The notes under the pieces were generated by a model. It ran no database searches and was not told the DNA's origin. It saw only the letters and a list, made by a program, of their open reading frames with translations. A program made the position numbers and the translations under genes. Below are positions 16,804-25,064 of a DNA stretch of 35,308 nucleotides, piece after piece (position 1 is the stretch's first letter; each line of letters opens with the position of its first letter). The DNA comes from Gammaproteobacteria bacterium (GTDB taxonomy: Bacteria > Pseudomonadota > Gammaproteobacteria > Steroidobacterales > Woeseiaceae), in the NCBI GenBank assembly GCA_029864095.1, contig JAOTUB010000024.1, positions 1 to 35,308 on the forward strand, given 5' to 3'.

Positions 16804-18467
16804 TGTGTACCTCCCGCTTGGAATACGCGTTTGCCCCCGACCCAGGTCTCGAGGACCTGAATGTCGTCGATCTCAGACGCCGGGATGTCGAAATAGTCGC
16901 GGTCAATCATAACGAAATCTGCCCATTTACCGGGCTCGAGACTGCCGAGGCGGTCTTCCTGATGCGCGGCATACGCGGCAGCCAGCGTGAACGTGTGCAG
17001 CGCCTCGGCCCGGGTCAATGCCTGGTCGGCGTACCAACCCCCTTCAGGCTCACCGTCACGGCTCTGGCGGGTCACGGCAGCGTAGAGGCCGTGCCACGGG
17101 TTGGCCAGCTCAACCGGAAAATCCGAGCCGCTGGCAATAACGGCGCCCGACTCGAGCAGTCGACGCCACGCGTATCCACCTTTGATGCGTTCGGCGCCAA
17201 CGCGATCCTCAGCCATATTCATGTCACTGGTCGCGTGCGTCGGTTGCATCGATGCGATGACGCCGAGCTTGGCAAATCTCGGTAAATCGGCAAGTGCGAT
17301 GATTTGCGCGTGTTCAATTCGATTGCGCAGCGGCGAAGGCTTGCCACCCTGCACCGCGTCGAACGCATCCAGCGCCATGCGGTTGCCGAGGTCGCCAATC
17401 GCATGAATTGCGGCCTGGAAGCCCATGCCGTTCGCTTTCCGGGTGAAGCCGGTCAACTCATCAGCTGTGAAAAAAGGCAGACCGCGATTTTCGACATCGT
17501 CGGAGTACGGCTCGATCAGCGCTGCACCGCGACTGCCGAGTGCGCCGTCGGCGTAAATTTTTACGGCGGCGATTTCGAGCCGGTCATCGCCGTAGCCCTG
17601 GAGTGGCGCCCCCATAGCGTCGAGGTTCTCGCCCGCGTCGCTGAGCATTGCGTAAATGCGCATGCCGAGTTCACCGTCGTCGGCCATGGACATGTAAACC
17701 TCAGCCTCGCGAATATTGATGCCAGCGTCATGCACGCTGGTCATCCCGAGCGACAGCAAGTACCTGGACGCTTCGAGATACGCCGCACGGATATCGTCTT
17801 TGTCGGGTGCCGGAATATGCTGTGCGACCAGCGCCATTGCCTTGTCAATCAGGATTCCTGTGGCCTTGCCCGATGCGTCGCGCACGATATTGCCGCCGAT
17901 CGGGTCGGGCGTGTCATTGTCTATGCCCGCTATCTCGATGGCCTTGCTGTTTGCCCAGCCCGCATGGCCGTCGATGCGCCGCAGCCACACCGGACGTTCG
18001 CTGACCACGTCGTCAATGTCAGCCGCCCGTGGAAATTCCTGTACCGGCCACAGGACCTGGTTCCAGCCCCGGCCCTGTATCCAACTTGAGTGTGGCACAG
18101 ACGCGGAATACTCGGCTATTTGTCGGAGAGCCTCACGCAGTGAAGGTGATCCTGTCAGATCGAGGCTGACCGCCAGAAACCCGAGTCCATAAACATGCGC
18201 GTGCGCATCGGTCAGGCCAGGCAGCACGGTCCGGCCCCTGCCATCGATTCGCACAGCGTCAGGATGAGCGTTGAGTAGGGCTTGGTCACCGACGGCCAAA
18301 ACTCTGCCGTTATCCGAAATGACGAGCATGTTGAATTCACGCAGGCCGGCGCCCGTCGGCGTATAGCCATTGATGTTGACCAGCGCGATGTCCGCTCTTG
18401 CGGCAGCCATGGCCGTTAGCAGCACGATCCCGACGTGTTTTACCCAATCTGCCGTTCTCAAATTCAT
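16800..18467 (-). CDS. Secreted amidohydrolase, YtcJ/amidohydrolase-3 family
   Basis: A 555-residue metal-dependent hydrolase. The first ~24 residues (basic start, then VGIVLLTAMAAARA) form a signal peptide, so the enzyme is probably periplasmic. Metal and catalytic segments are LTDAHAHVYG (HxH), RIDGHAGWANS, AIHAIGDLGNRMALDAF, RIEHAQII and ASGSDFPVE. The C-terminal beta-sandwich ends LEPGKWADFVMIDRDYF, typical of the family (N-substituted formamide deformylase, YtcJ). The substrate is unknown; this family is broad. ATG 18467 overlaps the MATE stop by 4 nt and the stop overlaps gloB by 4 nt. A longer open frame exists upstream but lies inside the MATE gene and is not coding. Confidence 0.9.
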   Translation of the reverse strand: MNLRTADWVKHVGIVLLTAMAAARADIALVNINGYTPTGAGLREFNMLVISDNGRVLAVGDQALLNAHPDAVRIDGRGRTVLPGLTDAHAHVYGLGFLAVSLDLTGSPSLREALRQIAEYSASVPHSSWIQGRGWNQVLWPVQEFPRAADIDDVVSERPVWLRRIDGHAGWANSKAIEIAGIDNDTPDPIGGNIVRDASGKATGILIDKAMALVAQHIPAPDKDDIRAAYLEASRYLLSLGMTSVHDAGINIREAEVYMSMADDGELGMRIYAMLSDAGENLDAMGAPLQGYGDDRLEIAAVKIYADGALGSRGAALIEPYSDDVENRGLPFFTADELTGFTRKANGMGFQAAIHAIGDLGNRMALDAFDAVQGGKPSPLRNRIEHAQIIALADLPRFAKLGVIASMQPTHATSDMNMAEDRVGAERIKGGYAWRRLLESGAVIASGSDFPVELANPWHGLYAAVTRQSRDGEPEGGWYADQALTRAEALHTFTLAAAYAAHQEDRLGSLEPGKWADFVMIDRDYFDIPASEIDDIQVLETWVGGKRVFQAGGTQ

Positions 18468-19786
18468 ACCTCGATTCGCTGCCATTTGCGGCCGCGCCAC
18501 ATCGTGAAAAACAGCCACGATTGCAGCGTTCGCGTAACTCCCTGCCAGACCCAGACGCCCAGAAGACCGTAGCCAACCACAGGTCCGATAACGAATGCGA
18601 GCGGCAGGAACAAGAGCCATTGCGTGCCGATACTGACGGACATGACCCGGTGGGCGTCTCCCGCACCCAGCATACCGTGCATGAACGCAAATCCGATCGC
18701 TTCTATCGGCATTGTGAGACCCATAATGCGCATCGGCCAGCGCGCCAGTTCGCGCGTCGAATCCTCGTGAATGAATACGGATGAGACGAGGTCGGGCACG
18801 AGCCACATCGGCAGACCCAATATCGTCAACAGGACGACCGTGACCTTGGCCACGTCAAACGCCCATCGATACGCATCCTCGGGCTCGCGTTTGCCAAGCG
18901 CCTGTCCTACCAGGGTTGCGCATGCGAGGCCCATACCGAGACCCGGCAGAATAGCGAACAACAATACCGTTACAAGCACGTTCGCGGCGGCGAGTTCCGG
19001 GGTGCCGATTTTGCCAATGATCCAGAACATCGCGACCAGGCCGGCGGCAAAGAACAGCTGCTGCAGGCCGGCCGGGATCGAGACTCTGACCAGCGATGCC
19101 GTTTCCGAGCGTGTGGCCATGCACCGCAGGAAGCCGTCCTTGCGCACGTGTTTCACGCCAAGATAGAAATAGATCACTGTGCCGACGGCCATCGATATGG
19201 CGCTCGCCATGCCGGCGCCCGTGACACCCAGCGCCGGCGCGCCGAAGTTGCCGAAAATCAGAACGTAGTTCAGCAAGATATTCGTGGCGTGCATGCATAT
19301 CAGCGTCGTCATGTAGACGCGCGACAGGTCCAGCGCGTTCCAGTAGCCACGAAACGCGAAATTCATACCGACGAATACGATCGCCGCAAGACGCCATTCG
19401 ATGTACGGCACGCCGCGCTCGATGACAGCCGGATCGGAATTCAGGAACGGGTACACCGGTGCGGCGAGTTGGATAAGCACCAGTGAAAATACAGGCGCGA
19501 CAATCAGGACAAGCACTAGCGCCGCGTTGAGAATTGCGGCGGCGCGCGCTGGGTTGCCTTCGCCTTTGCGGCGCGCAGCGCTGGATTGCACGCCGGTCGA
19601 AATCCCCAAAATCAATGCCTGGCACATGAACACGACGAAGCCGCCAAGTCCGACCGCGGCCAGCGCGGCATCGCCGAGGAAACCCACCATCGCCGTGTCG
19701 ACAATATTGAGCAGATTCTGCGATACCATGCCACCAATGATTGGCAGGGCCAGGCCAAAGATCCGATTACGCCGCGCCGGGTCCAT
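18464..19786 (-). CDS. MATE-family efflux transporter
   Basis: A 440-residue inner-membrane protein with about 12 hydrophobic segments in two similar halves. The N-terminal part (LALPIIGGMVSQNLLNIVDT, VGFLGDAALAAVGLGGF) is the classical MATE/DinF start. Proteins of this family export drugs or metabolites by Na+ or H+ antiport. It is the first gene of the minus-strand unit leading to the amidohydrolase and gloB, divergent from the peroxidase-related gene. ATG 19786 is preferred; a GTG at 19816 is in frame but lengthens the tail. A GAGGG lies rather far upstream (about 15 nt). The substrate cannot be deduced. Confidence 0.92.
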   Translation of the reverse strand: MDPARRNRIFGLALPIIGGMVSQNLLNIVDTAMVGFLGDAALAAVGLGGFVVFMCQALILGISTGVQSSAARRKGEGNPARAAAILNAALVLVLIVAPVFSLVLIQLAAPVYPFLNSDPAVIERGVPYIEWRLAAIVFVGMNFAFRGYWNALDLSRVYMTTLICMHATNILLNYVLIFGNFGAPALGVTGAGMASAISMAVGTVIYFYLGVKHVRKDGFLRCMATRSETASLVRVSIPAGLQQLFFAAGLVAMFWIIGKIGTPELAAANVLVTVLLFAILPGLGMGLACATLVGQALGKREPEDAYRWAFDVAKVTVVLLTILGLPMWLVPDLVSSVFIHEDSTRELARWPMRIMGLTMPIEAIGFAFMHGMLGAGDAHRVMSVSIGTQWLLFLPLAFVIGPVVGYGLLGVWVWQGVTRTLQSWLFFTMWRGRKWQRIEV

Positions 19787-19831
19787 GCTGTTATTTTCTA
19801 TCCCTCTTATATGCACTCAGTGGCCAACGCA

Positions 19832-20437
19832 ATGACCTGGATTTCAACTATCTCATATGACGAGGCGAGCGGGGCACTCAGGCGCTTGTACGACCGCATC
19901 AAGGGCCCGGACAATAACGTCGACAACATCATGCTTGCCCACAGCCTCCGGCCGCATACGATGCAAGGACACATGACGTTGTACAAGTCCGTGCTACACC
20001 ATCCGCGCAACACGTTGTCGAAGTCGTATCTGGAGACGATCGGCGTCTATGTCAGCCTGTTGAACCAGTGCCAATACTGCGTCGAGCATCATTTTGCCGG
20101 CTTGATGCGCCTGCTCGCCGATGATGAGCGCGCCGCGGCGATCAGGCGCGCATTCGAGGACAGAGATCCTGCCGCCGCTTTTTCGGGACGCGAGCTGGCA
20201 GGATTGGAGTACGCCGAGCGGCTGACGACGCGCGCAGCCGAAATGTCTGCCGAGGACATTGCGGGTCTTCGTCGTGCAGGATTCGAGGATGGCGAAATCC
20301 TCGAGCTGAACCAGGTCGCCGCGTATTTCGCCTATGCAAACCGGACCGTGCTCGGTATCGGTGTCGACACGGATGGCGATATCATTGGCCTCTCGCCGGG
20401 CGACTCGAGCAACCCCGACAACTGGAGCCACCAATAA
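19832..20437 (+). CDS. AhpD-like peroxidase-related protein (carboxymuconolactone decarboxylase fold)
   Basis: A 201-residue all-helical protein. The motif ETIGVYVSLLNQCQYCVEHH gives E68, C80, C83 and H87, the exact E-x11-CxxC-x3-H spacing of the AhpD alkylhydroperoxidase active site. The family is usually annotated as 'uncharacterised peroxidase-related'. Redox-active disulphide chemistry in peroxide defence is likely, but the reductant is unknown. ATG 19832 (MTWISTI) gives the family's normal start; ATG 19811 is an in-frame alternative. It is divergent from the MATE gene with about 45 nt between starts, and is followed by a 250-nt gap and a terminator. Confidence 0.87.
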   Translation: MTWISTISYDEASGALRRLYDRIKGPDNNVDNIMLAHSLRPHTMQGHMTLYKSVLHHPRNTLSKSYLETIGVYVSLLNQCQYCVEHHFAGLMRLLADDERAAAIRRAFEDRDPAAAFSGRELAGLEYAERLTTRAAEMSAEDIAGLRRAGFEDGEILELNQVAAYFAYANRTVLGIGVDTDGDIIGLSPGDSSNPDNWSHQ

Positions 20438-20535
20438 TGGGCTTCTCGGCCCGCATATCGCCCGATACATTTGTTGCTTAATCACAACTACCAGGGTGAA
20501 AATCCACGATGTCCGGCGAGAAACGGCCTAAAGAA

Positions 20536-20685
20536 TTGACAAATCATGGTATTTCTGCGAACTTCTGGCCTGTAAAGCGTAGCCTTTGAGCAACAAGCAG
20601 GCGACGCTGGGAACAGTAAGACACCTTCAGGTACGGCTTGGCGGGGGACTCAGGGGGCCAGGAACCACGTGCTAACGTTGGTTAC
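20536..20685 (+). other. Gene-free stretch with possible structured RNA
   Basis: The gap 20438-20725 has no convincing coding frame. A perfect TTGACA occurs at 20536-20541, but no good -10 follows at the right distance. Two complementary pairs cross each other: GCCTG (20568-20572) with CAGGC (20598-20602), and AGCGT (20576-20580) with ACGCT (20604-20608), an H-type pseudoknot pattern. A hairpin pairs AACCACG (20663-20669) with CGTTGGTT (20676-20683, one bulged T). An intrinsic terminator follows. It could be a small RNA or just the 3' untranslated region of the peroxidase gene. I do not recognise a known RNA family. Confidence 0.35.
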
Positions 20686-20716
20686 AAAGGCGGTTTCGAA
20701 AGAGACCGCCTTTTTT
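20686..20716 (+). terminator. Intrinsic (rho-independent) terminator
   Basis: A 12-bp stem (20686-20697 with 20702-20713, one G-U pair) closed by a GAAA tetraloop, with the stem end and following bases giving a run of six T (20711-20716). It ends transcription on the plus strand from the peroxidase gene or from an RNA encoded in the gap. It stands 10 nt beyond the stop of the convergent dehalogenase gene. Confidence 0.9.
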
Positions 20717-20725
20717 GTTGGTGCC

Positions 20726-21616
20726 CTATTTGTTGGTGTCCTGCAGGTTCGTCATCCAGCCGACCAGAGCCGCTGAAATTTCTGCGGCCGAGTCTTCCTG
20801 TATGAAATGAATGCCAGCTACCGTGACCTCGGTCTGATTGGGAAATCTGCGGCAGAAATCTCGCTGCAACCCCGTCAAAATGGCACCGGGCTCGGCATTA
20901 ACGAACAACTTCGGAATCGGTGAGTTTGTCAGCCATTCGCTGTAGGCGGCGACGATGTCGTGAACGTCTTCCGGTTTGCCATCGATCGGAATCTGTCGTG
21001 GCCACGTCAGTGTCGGCCGTCGGTCCTCACCAGCTCGCACGAACGGCCGCCGGTACACATCCATCTCCGCATCGCTGAGCTTGCGAATAACGGATCCCGG
21101 CAATACGCGCTCGACGAAGAGATTTTTCTCAAGAATTATCTGCTCGCCGTTTGCGGAGCGGAATGCCTGAAATATGTCTCTGGCGGCGTCTGGCCAGGAG
21201 GCCCATGTCACCGGTCGAACAATAGCTTCCATAAACGCAATGCCTTTGACCTTGTCGGCATGCTGGTAGGCCCAATCGAAACCGAGCGCCGACCCCCAGT
21301 CATGAATCACGAAAGTCACATTGTCGCGAATACCGAGTGCGTCCCAAGCCGCGAACAGGTAGTCGCGGTGCTCGGTGTACCGGTAGCGTTCCGGTCCCGA
21401 AGGTTCGAGCTTGTCGGAGTCACCCATACCGATCAGATCGACGGCGATGCAGCGGCCGTAATCGGCAAGATCGGGCATGATATTTCGCCACAGATAAGAC
21501 GACGTCGGATTGCCGTGCTGAAAAACAATGGGATCGCCTTCCCCGATCTCGACATAGGCCATGCGATGGCCGTGAACCTCGACAAATTGCTTCGCGTGTT
21601 CGTCTGTTGAATGCAT
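20726..21616 (-). CDS. Haloalkane dehalogenase (HLD-II type)
   Basis: A 296-residue alpha/beta hydrolase. All catalytic residues of subfamily II dehalogenases (LinB/DhaA) are present: oxyanion/halide Asn36 (HGNPTSS), nucleophile Asp106 with halide-binding Trp107 (VIHDWGS), acid Glu130 (FMEAIVRP) and base His270 (GIHFIQED). Positions are each two less than in LinB, so the fold is collinear. It hydrolyses carbon-halogen bonds to alcohol plus halide, probably in the cytoplasm. ATG 21616 has GAGGA 6 nt upstream. It is a single gene, divergent from the DUF4212 gene; no haloalcohol dehydrogenase or haloacid dehalogenase is beside it. The natural substrate is unknown. Confidence 0.93.
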   Translation of the reverse strand: MHSTDEHAKQFVEVHGHRMAYVEIGEGDPIVFQHGNPTSSYLWRNIMPDLADYGRCIAVDLIGMGDSDKLEPSGPERYRYTEHRDYLFAAWDALGIRDNVTFVIHDWGSALGFDWAYQHADKVKGIAFMEAIVRPVTWASWPDAARDIFQAFRSANGEQIILEKNLFVERVLPGSVIRKLSDAEMDVYRRPFVRAGEDRRPTLTWPRQIPIDGKPEDVHDIVAAYSEWLTNSPIPKLFVNAEPGAILTGLQRDFCRRFPNQTEVTVAGIHFIQEDSAAEISAALVGWMTNLQDTNK

Positions 21617-21696
21617 GTTGGTCCTCGGGGCTATTGGAAACGAGTATGCTCTGATAGATTAGTAATTCACAACAAGAATGACTTTCGGGTGATGTC

Positions 21697-21954
21697 ATGC
21701 ATCTCGACAAGCGAATGGCCTACTGGCGCGCCAATCTGAACCTCGTCGGAGTATGCCTTGCGATCTGGTTTGTCTGTTCCTTTGGCTTTGGCGTGTTATT
21801 TGTCGATCAGATGAATCACATTAGGGTCGGCGGATTCCAGCTCGGTTTCTGGTTCGCGCAGCAGGGTTCTATTTACATCTTCGTCGCGCTGATCTTCTTC
21901 TACGCCTGGCGCATGAACCGCATCGACAGGAAATTTGATGTGCACGAAGACTGA
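21697..21954 (+). CDS. DUF4212 protein, small subunit of a sodium/solute symporter
   Basis: An 85-residue inner-membrane protein with two hydrophobic segments (about 17-37 and 50-70), starting MAYWRANLNLV and ending in a charged tail. DUF4212 proteins are encoded directly before VC_2705-type sodium:solute symporters and are taken as a small partner subunit. Here the stop lies 9 nt before that symporter. It is the first gene of the symporter-peptidase operon. Confidence 0.93.
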   Translation: MHLDKRMAYWRANLNLVGVCLAIWFVCSFGFGVLFVDQMNHIRVGGFQLGFWFAQQGSIYIFVALIFFYAWRMNRIDRKFDVHED

Positions 21955-21963
21955 GCAGAGACG

Positions 21964-23739
21964 ATGAGTCTCCAGGGTCTTACGTATTTCGTTGTCGGGC
22001 TCAGCTTCGCGTTGTACATCGGCATCGCGATCTGGTCGCGCGCACATAATACCGGTGACTTCTACATAGCAGGGAGGGGAGTGTCCCCGGTCGCGAACGG
22101 CATGGCGACAGCGGCAGACTGGATGAGTGCCGCATCGTTTATTTCTATGGCCGGATTGATCGCGTTTCTCGGCTACGACGGATCCGTGTACCTGATGGGC
22201 TGGACCGGCGGCTACGTGCTGCTGGCTTTGCTGCTCGCACCCTATCTGAGGAAGTTCGGCAAATTCACGGTGCCGGAATTTATCGCCGAGCGCTATTACT
22301 CCAGGACGGCGCGCATCGTCGCGGTTATATGTTTGATATTCATTTCATTTACCTATGTTGCCGGCCAGATGCGTGGTGTCGGTATCGTGTTTTCCCGCTT
22401 TCTCGAGGTTGAAGTGACGGTCGGCCTGCTGATAGGCATGGGCATCGTCTTCGTCTACGCAGTGCTCGGCGGCATGAAGGGCATTACTTACACACAGGTC
22501 GCGCAATACTGTGTTTTGATTTTTGCGTACACAGTGCCAGCGGTTTTTATTGCGATTCAGATCACGGGTAATCCGATTCCGCAACTCGCCTTCGGCAGCG
22601 AGGTAGCTGGCAGCGGCACTGCCTTGCTCGACAAACTCGACGACATTGTCACGTCGCTCGGCTTCAATCAGTACACATCGGGGACAAAGAGCAGAATTGA
22701 CGTGTTTTGCATCACGCTGGCTCTCATGGCTGGCACGGCGGGCTTGCCGCACGTGATCGTACGATTTTTCACGGTACCGAAAGTTCGTGATGCGCGATTA
22801 TCAGCCGGCTATGCGCTACTGTTTATCGCGATCCTCTACACGACCGCTCCCGCTGTCGGCTCGATGGCGCGCTACAACCTGATTGAGACGATCCAGCCCG
22901 GCGCGATAGGCAGCGCCGCGGGTAATATGGCCTACGATGATCGGCCCGACTGGTTCGAAACCTGGGAGCAGACGGGACTTGTCAGGTTTGACGACAAGAA
23001 CGGTGATGGGCGTATTCAGTATTACAACGACGCCAATGCAGGCTTCGCAGCGCAGGCAGCCGAGTATGGCTGGCAGGGCAATGAGCTCAGCGTCGATCGC
23101 GACATCATGGTGCTCGCGAATCCCGAGATCGCCGGCCTGCCGAATTGGGTGATCGCGCTCGTCGCGGCCGGCGGTATCGCCGCGGCGCTGTCAACAGCGG
23201 CGGGCTTGCTGCTCGTAATCTCTGCGGCTGTGTCGCATGATCTGATTAAGGGCATTTTCGTGCCGCATATCTCAGAAAAGCGCGAACTGTTGGCTGGGCG
23301 CATCGCCGCGGCGTTCGCGATCATGGTCGCGGGATATCTCGGCTTCGACCCGCCGGGCTGGGTTGCGCAGGTCGTTGCTTTCGCGTTCGGTCTCGCGGCT
23401 GCTTCGTTGTTTCCGGTCATACTACTCGGCATCTTTTTCAAACGCGTCAACAAGCAGGGTGCGATCGCCGGCATGCTGACGGGTTTGCTGTTTACCTACG
23501 GCTATATCGAGTACTTCAAAGGCCTCTTCCTGAAATGGGCGGGTTCGCCATGGGGTGAAAACATCGCAGAATATTGGTTATTCGGCATATCGCCCGAGGG
23601 CATCGGTGTTGTCGGCATGTGCCTGAACTTTATCGTAGCGATCACGGTCAGCCATTTCACAGCGCCGCCGCCCGAGCGCATTCAGCACATGATCGAGCAC
23701 ATTCGTGTGCCGCGGCATTTCGACGAGGATCACGCATGA
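21964..23739 (+). CDS. Sodium:solute symporter (SSS family, VC_2705 type)
   Basis: A 591-residue membrane protein with about 13 hydrophobic segments. It shows GDFYIAGRGVSPVANGMATAADWMSAASF (given in parts: GDFYIAGRG, then ADWMSAASFISMAGL) and GMKGITYTQVAQY, typical of the acetate/monocarboxylate-like SSS branch. It couples substrate uptake to Na+; the substrate is unknown. A loop at residues 343-356 contains D-x-N-G-D-G-x-I, close to a calcium-binding EF-hand loop but with Asn at position 12. The gene follows DUF4212 by 9 nt and overlaps the secreted peptidase start (ATGA), which hints that the symporter imports peptidase products. Confidence 0.93.
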   Translation: MSLQGLTYFVVGLSFALYIGIAIWSRAHNTGDFYIAGRGVSPVANGMATAADWMSAASFISMAGLIAFLGYDGSVYLMGWTGGYVLLALLLAPYLRKFGKFTVPEFIAERYYSRTARIVAVICLIFISFTYVAGQMRGVGIVFSRFLEVEVTVGLLIGMGIVFVYAVLGGMKGITYTQVAQYCVLIFAYTVPAVFIAIQITGNPIPQLAFGSEVAGSGTALLDKLDDIVTSLGFNQYTSGTKSRIDVFCITLALMAGTAGLPHVIVRFFTVPKVRDARLSAGYALLFIAILYTTAPAVGSMARYNLIETIQPGAIGSAAGNMAYDDRPDWFETWEQTGLVRFDDKNGDGRIQYYNDANAGFAAQAAEYGWQGNELSVDRDIMVLANPEIAGLPNWVIALVAAGGIAAALSTAAGLLLVISAAVSHDLIKGIFVPHISEKRELLAGRIAAAFAIMVAGYLGFDPPGWVAQVVAFAFGLAAASLFPVILLGIFFKRVNKQGAIAGMLTGLLFTYGYIEYFKGLFLKWAGSPWGENIAEYWLFGISPEGIGVVGMCLNFIVAITVSHFTAPPPERIQHMIEHIRVPRHFDEDHA

Positions 23740-25049
23740 TAATTCGGCAATCCGTTTTTCTTACGGCTGTTGCATTGTGCTTCTCGGCGGGCATCGCAAC
23801 AGCAGAGCTTTCGCCCGACGAACAGCGCATGGCCGACTGGATTGACGCACATGCGGAAGACGCCGTCGAGTTGCTGGCCGAGACCGTGAACATCGGCAGT
23901 GGCACGATGAGTCACGAAGGCGTGCGCGAAGTTGGCCGCGTCATGCGGCGCGAGCTCGATGCGTTGGGGCTCGAGACCGAGTGGATCGATATGCCGCCCG
24001 AGATGAATCGGGCAGGGCACCTGTTCGGTCGTAAAGGCGGCAAGGGCACGAAGTTTCTGCTGATCGGGCACCTGGATACGGTCTTCGAAGCGGATGATGA
24101 GTTCCGGTCTTTCGTACGCGAAGGCGATATTGCTCGCGGGCCGGGCGTGGAGGACATGAAATCCGGCAATGTCGTGATCGTCTACGCATTAAAAGCACTG
24201 CGGGAAATAGGCGCGCTCGACGACATTCCTGTCGTCGTTGCGTACACAGGAGACGAGGAAAAAACCGGCGCACCGCTGTCGATATCGCGCAAAGATTTGA
24301 TCGAGGCAGGGCAGTGGGCCGACGTCGCGTTTGGATTTGAAGCCGCCATCACGCGTGATGGTTTTGACTGGTCTACGATATCGAGACGCAGCTCGAGCGG
24401 CTGGACTCTCGAAGTAACCGGTAAACAGGCGCACTCTTCGGGAGTCTTCAGCGAAGACGTCGGTGCTGGTGCCATCTTCGAAGCGGCACGCATACTTGAC
24501 GCGTTCTATAACGAGGTTCGCGGCGAGGAATTCCTGACCTTTAACGCAGGGACGATTCTGGGCGGGACCAACGTCGAATACGACTCGCAGCAGAACCGCG
24601 GTACGACATTCGGCAAGACCAATATCGTGCCCCGCAAGGTCATCGTGCACGGCGGCATGCGTACGATATCGGTCGAGCAGCTCGAGCGCACTCAGGAGAA
24701 AATGCGAGCGATTGTCGCTAACAACCACCCGCAGACGTCGGCGAAAATAGAATTCCGCGACGGCTATCCGCCAATGGCGCCGACGATTGGCAATCGCCGG
24801 CTGGAAAAGGTGTTGTCCGAGGTCAACGAAGCACTTGGTCGCGGACCGATGCGCACACTCGATCCGCTGCAGCGCGGCGCTGCCGACGTATCATTTGTGG
24901 CGCCTTACACGGATGGACTCGCAGGCCTCGGCGCGATCGGCGAGGGCGGACATACGCCGGACGAATGGGTAGACCTTACCTCATTGCCGCTAGCCATCAA
25001 GCGTGCGGCAATTCTGATCTACAGGCTCGGAGCGGAGACGCAACCGTAG
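23736..25049 (+). CDS. Secreted M20-family metallopeptidase, glutamate-carboxypeptidase-like
   Basis: A 437-residue zinc peptidase. Residues 1-23 form a signal peptide (FLTAVALCFSAGIATA, cleavage before ELS), so it acts in the periplasm or outside. Metal and catalytic segments are LIGHLDTVF (His and Asp), GPGVEDMKSG (bridging Asp), YTGDEEKTG (catalytic and metal Glu) and EGGHTPDEW (final His). The middle dimerisation domain begins near residue 210 (SSGWTLEVTGKQAHSSG). CPG2-type enzymes remove C-terminal Glu from folates or peptides. The start ATG overlaps the symporter stop, so the two are translationally coupled. Confidence 0.91.
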   Translation: MIIRQSVFLTAVALCFSAGIATAELSPDEQRMADWIDAHAEDAVELLAETVNIGSGTMSHEGVREVGRVMRRELDALGLETEWIDMPPEMNRAGHLFGRKGGKGTKFLLIGHLDTVFEADDEFRSFVREGDIARGPGVEDMKSGNVVIVYALKALREIGALDDIPVVVAYTGDEEKTGAPLSISRKDLIEAGQWADVAFGFEAAITRDGFDWSTISRRSSSGWTLEVTGKQAHSSGVFSEDVGAGAIFEAARILDAFYNEVRGEEFLTFNAGTILGGTNVEYDSQQNRGTTFGKTNIVPRKVIVHGGMRTISVEQLERTQEKMRAIVANNHPQTSAKIEFRDGYPPMAPTIGNRRLEKVLSEVNEALGRGPMRTLDPLQRGAADVSFVAPYTDGLAGLGAIGEGGHTPDEWVDLTSLPLAIKRAAILIYRLGAETQP

Positions 25050-25064
25050 TACAGTACGCGGGCG

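Noticed and set aside
18468..18806. Longer N-terminus for the amidohydrolase, open in frame for another 113 codons.
   Set aside because: It lies wholly inside the MATE gene on the same strand, has no family match, and ATG 18467 gives a clean signal peptide and an ATGA overlap.
20536..20564. Perfect TTGACA at 20536 as the -35 of a small-RNA promoter.
   Set aside because: No -10-like hexamer stands 15-19 nt downstream (best is GAACTT), so the promoter is not supported and was not listed as a feature.
20536..20716. Could the gap RNA be 6S RNA, tmRNA, SRP RNA or a c-di-GMP riboswitch?
   Set aside because: None of the conserved blocks I know for those RNAs is present on either strand.
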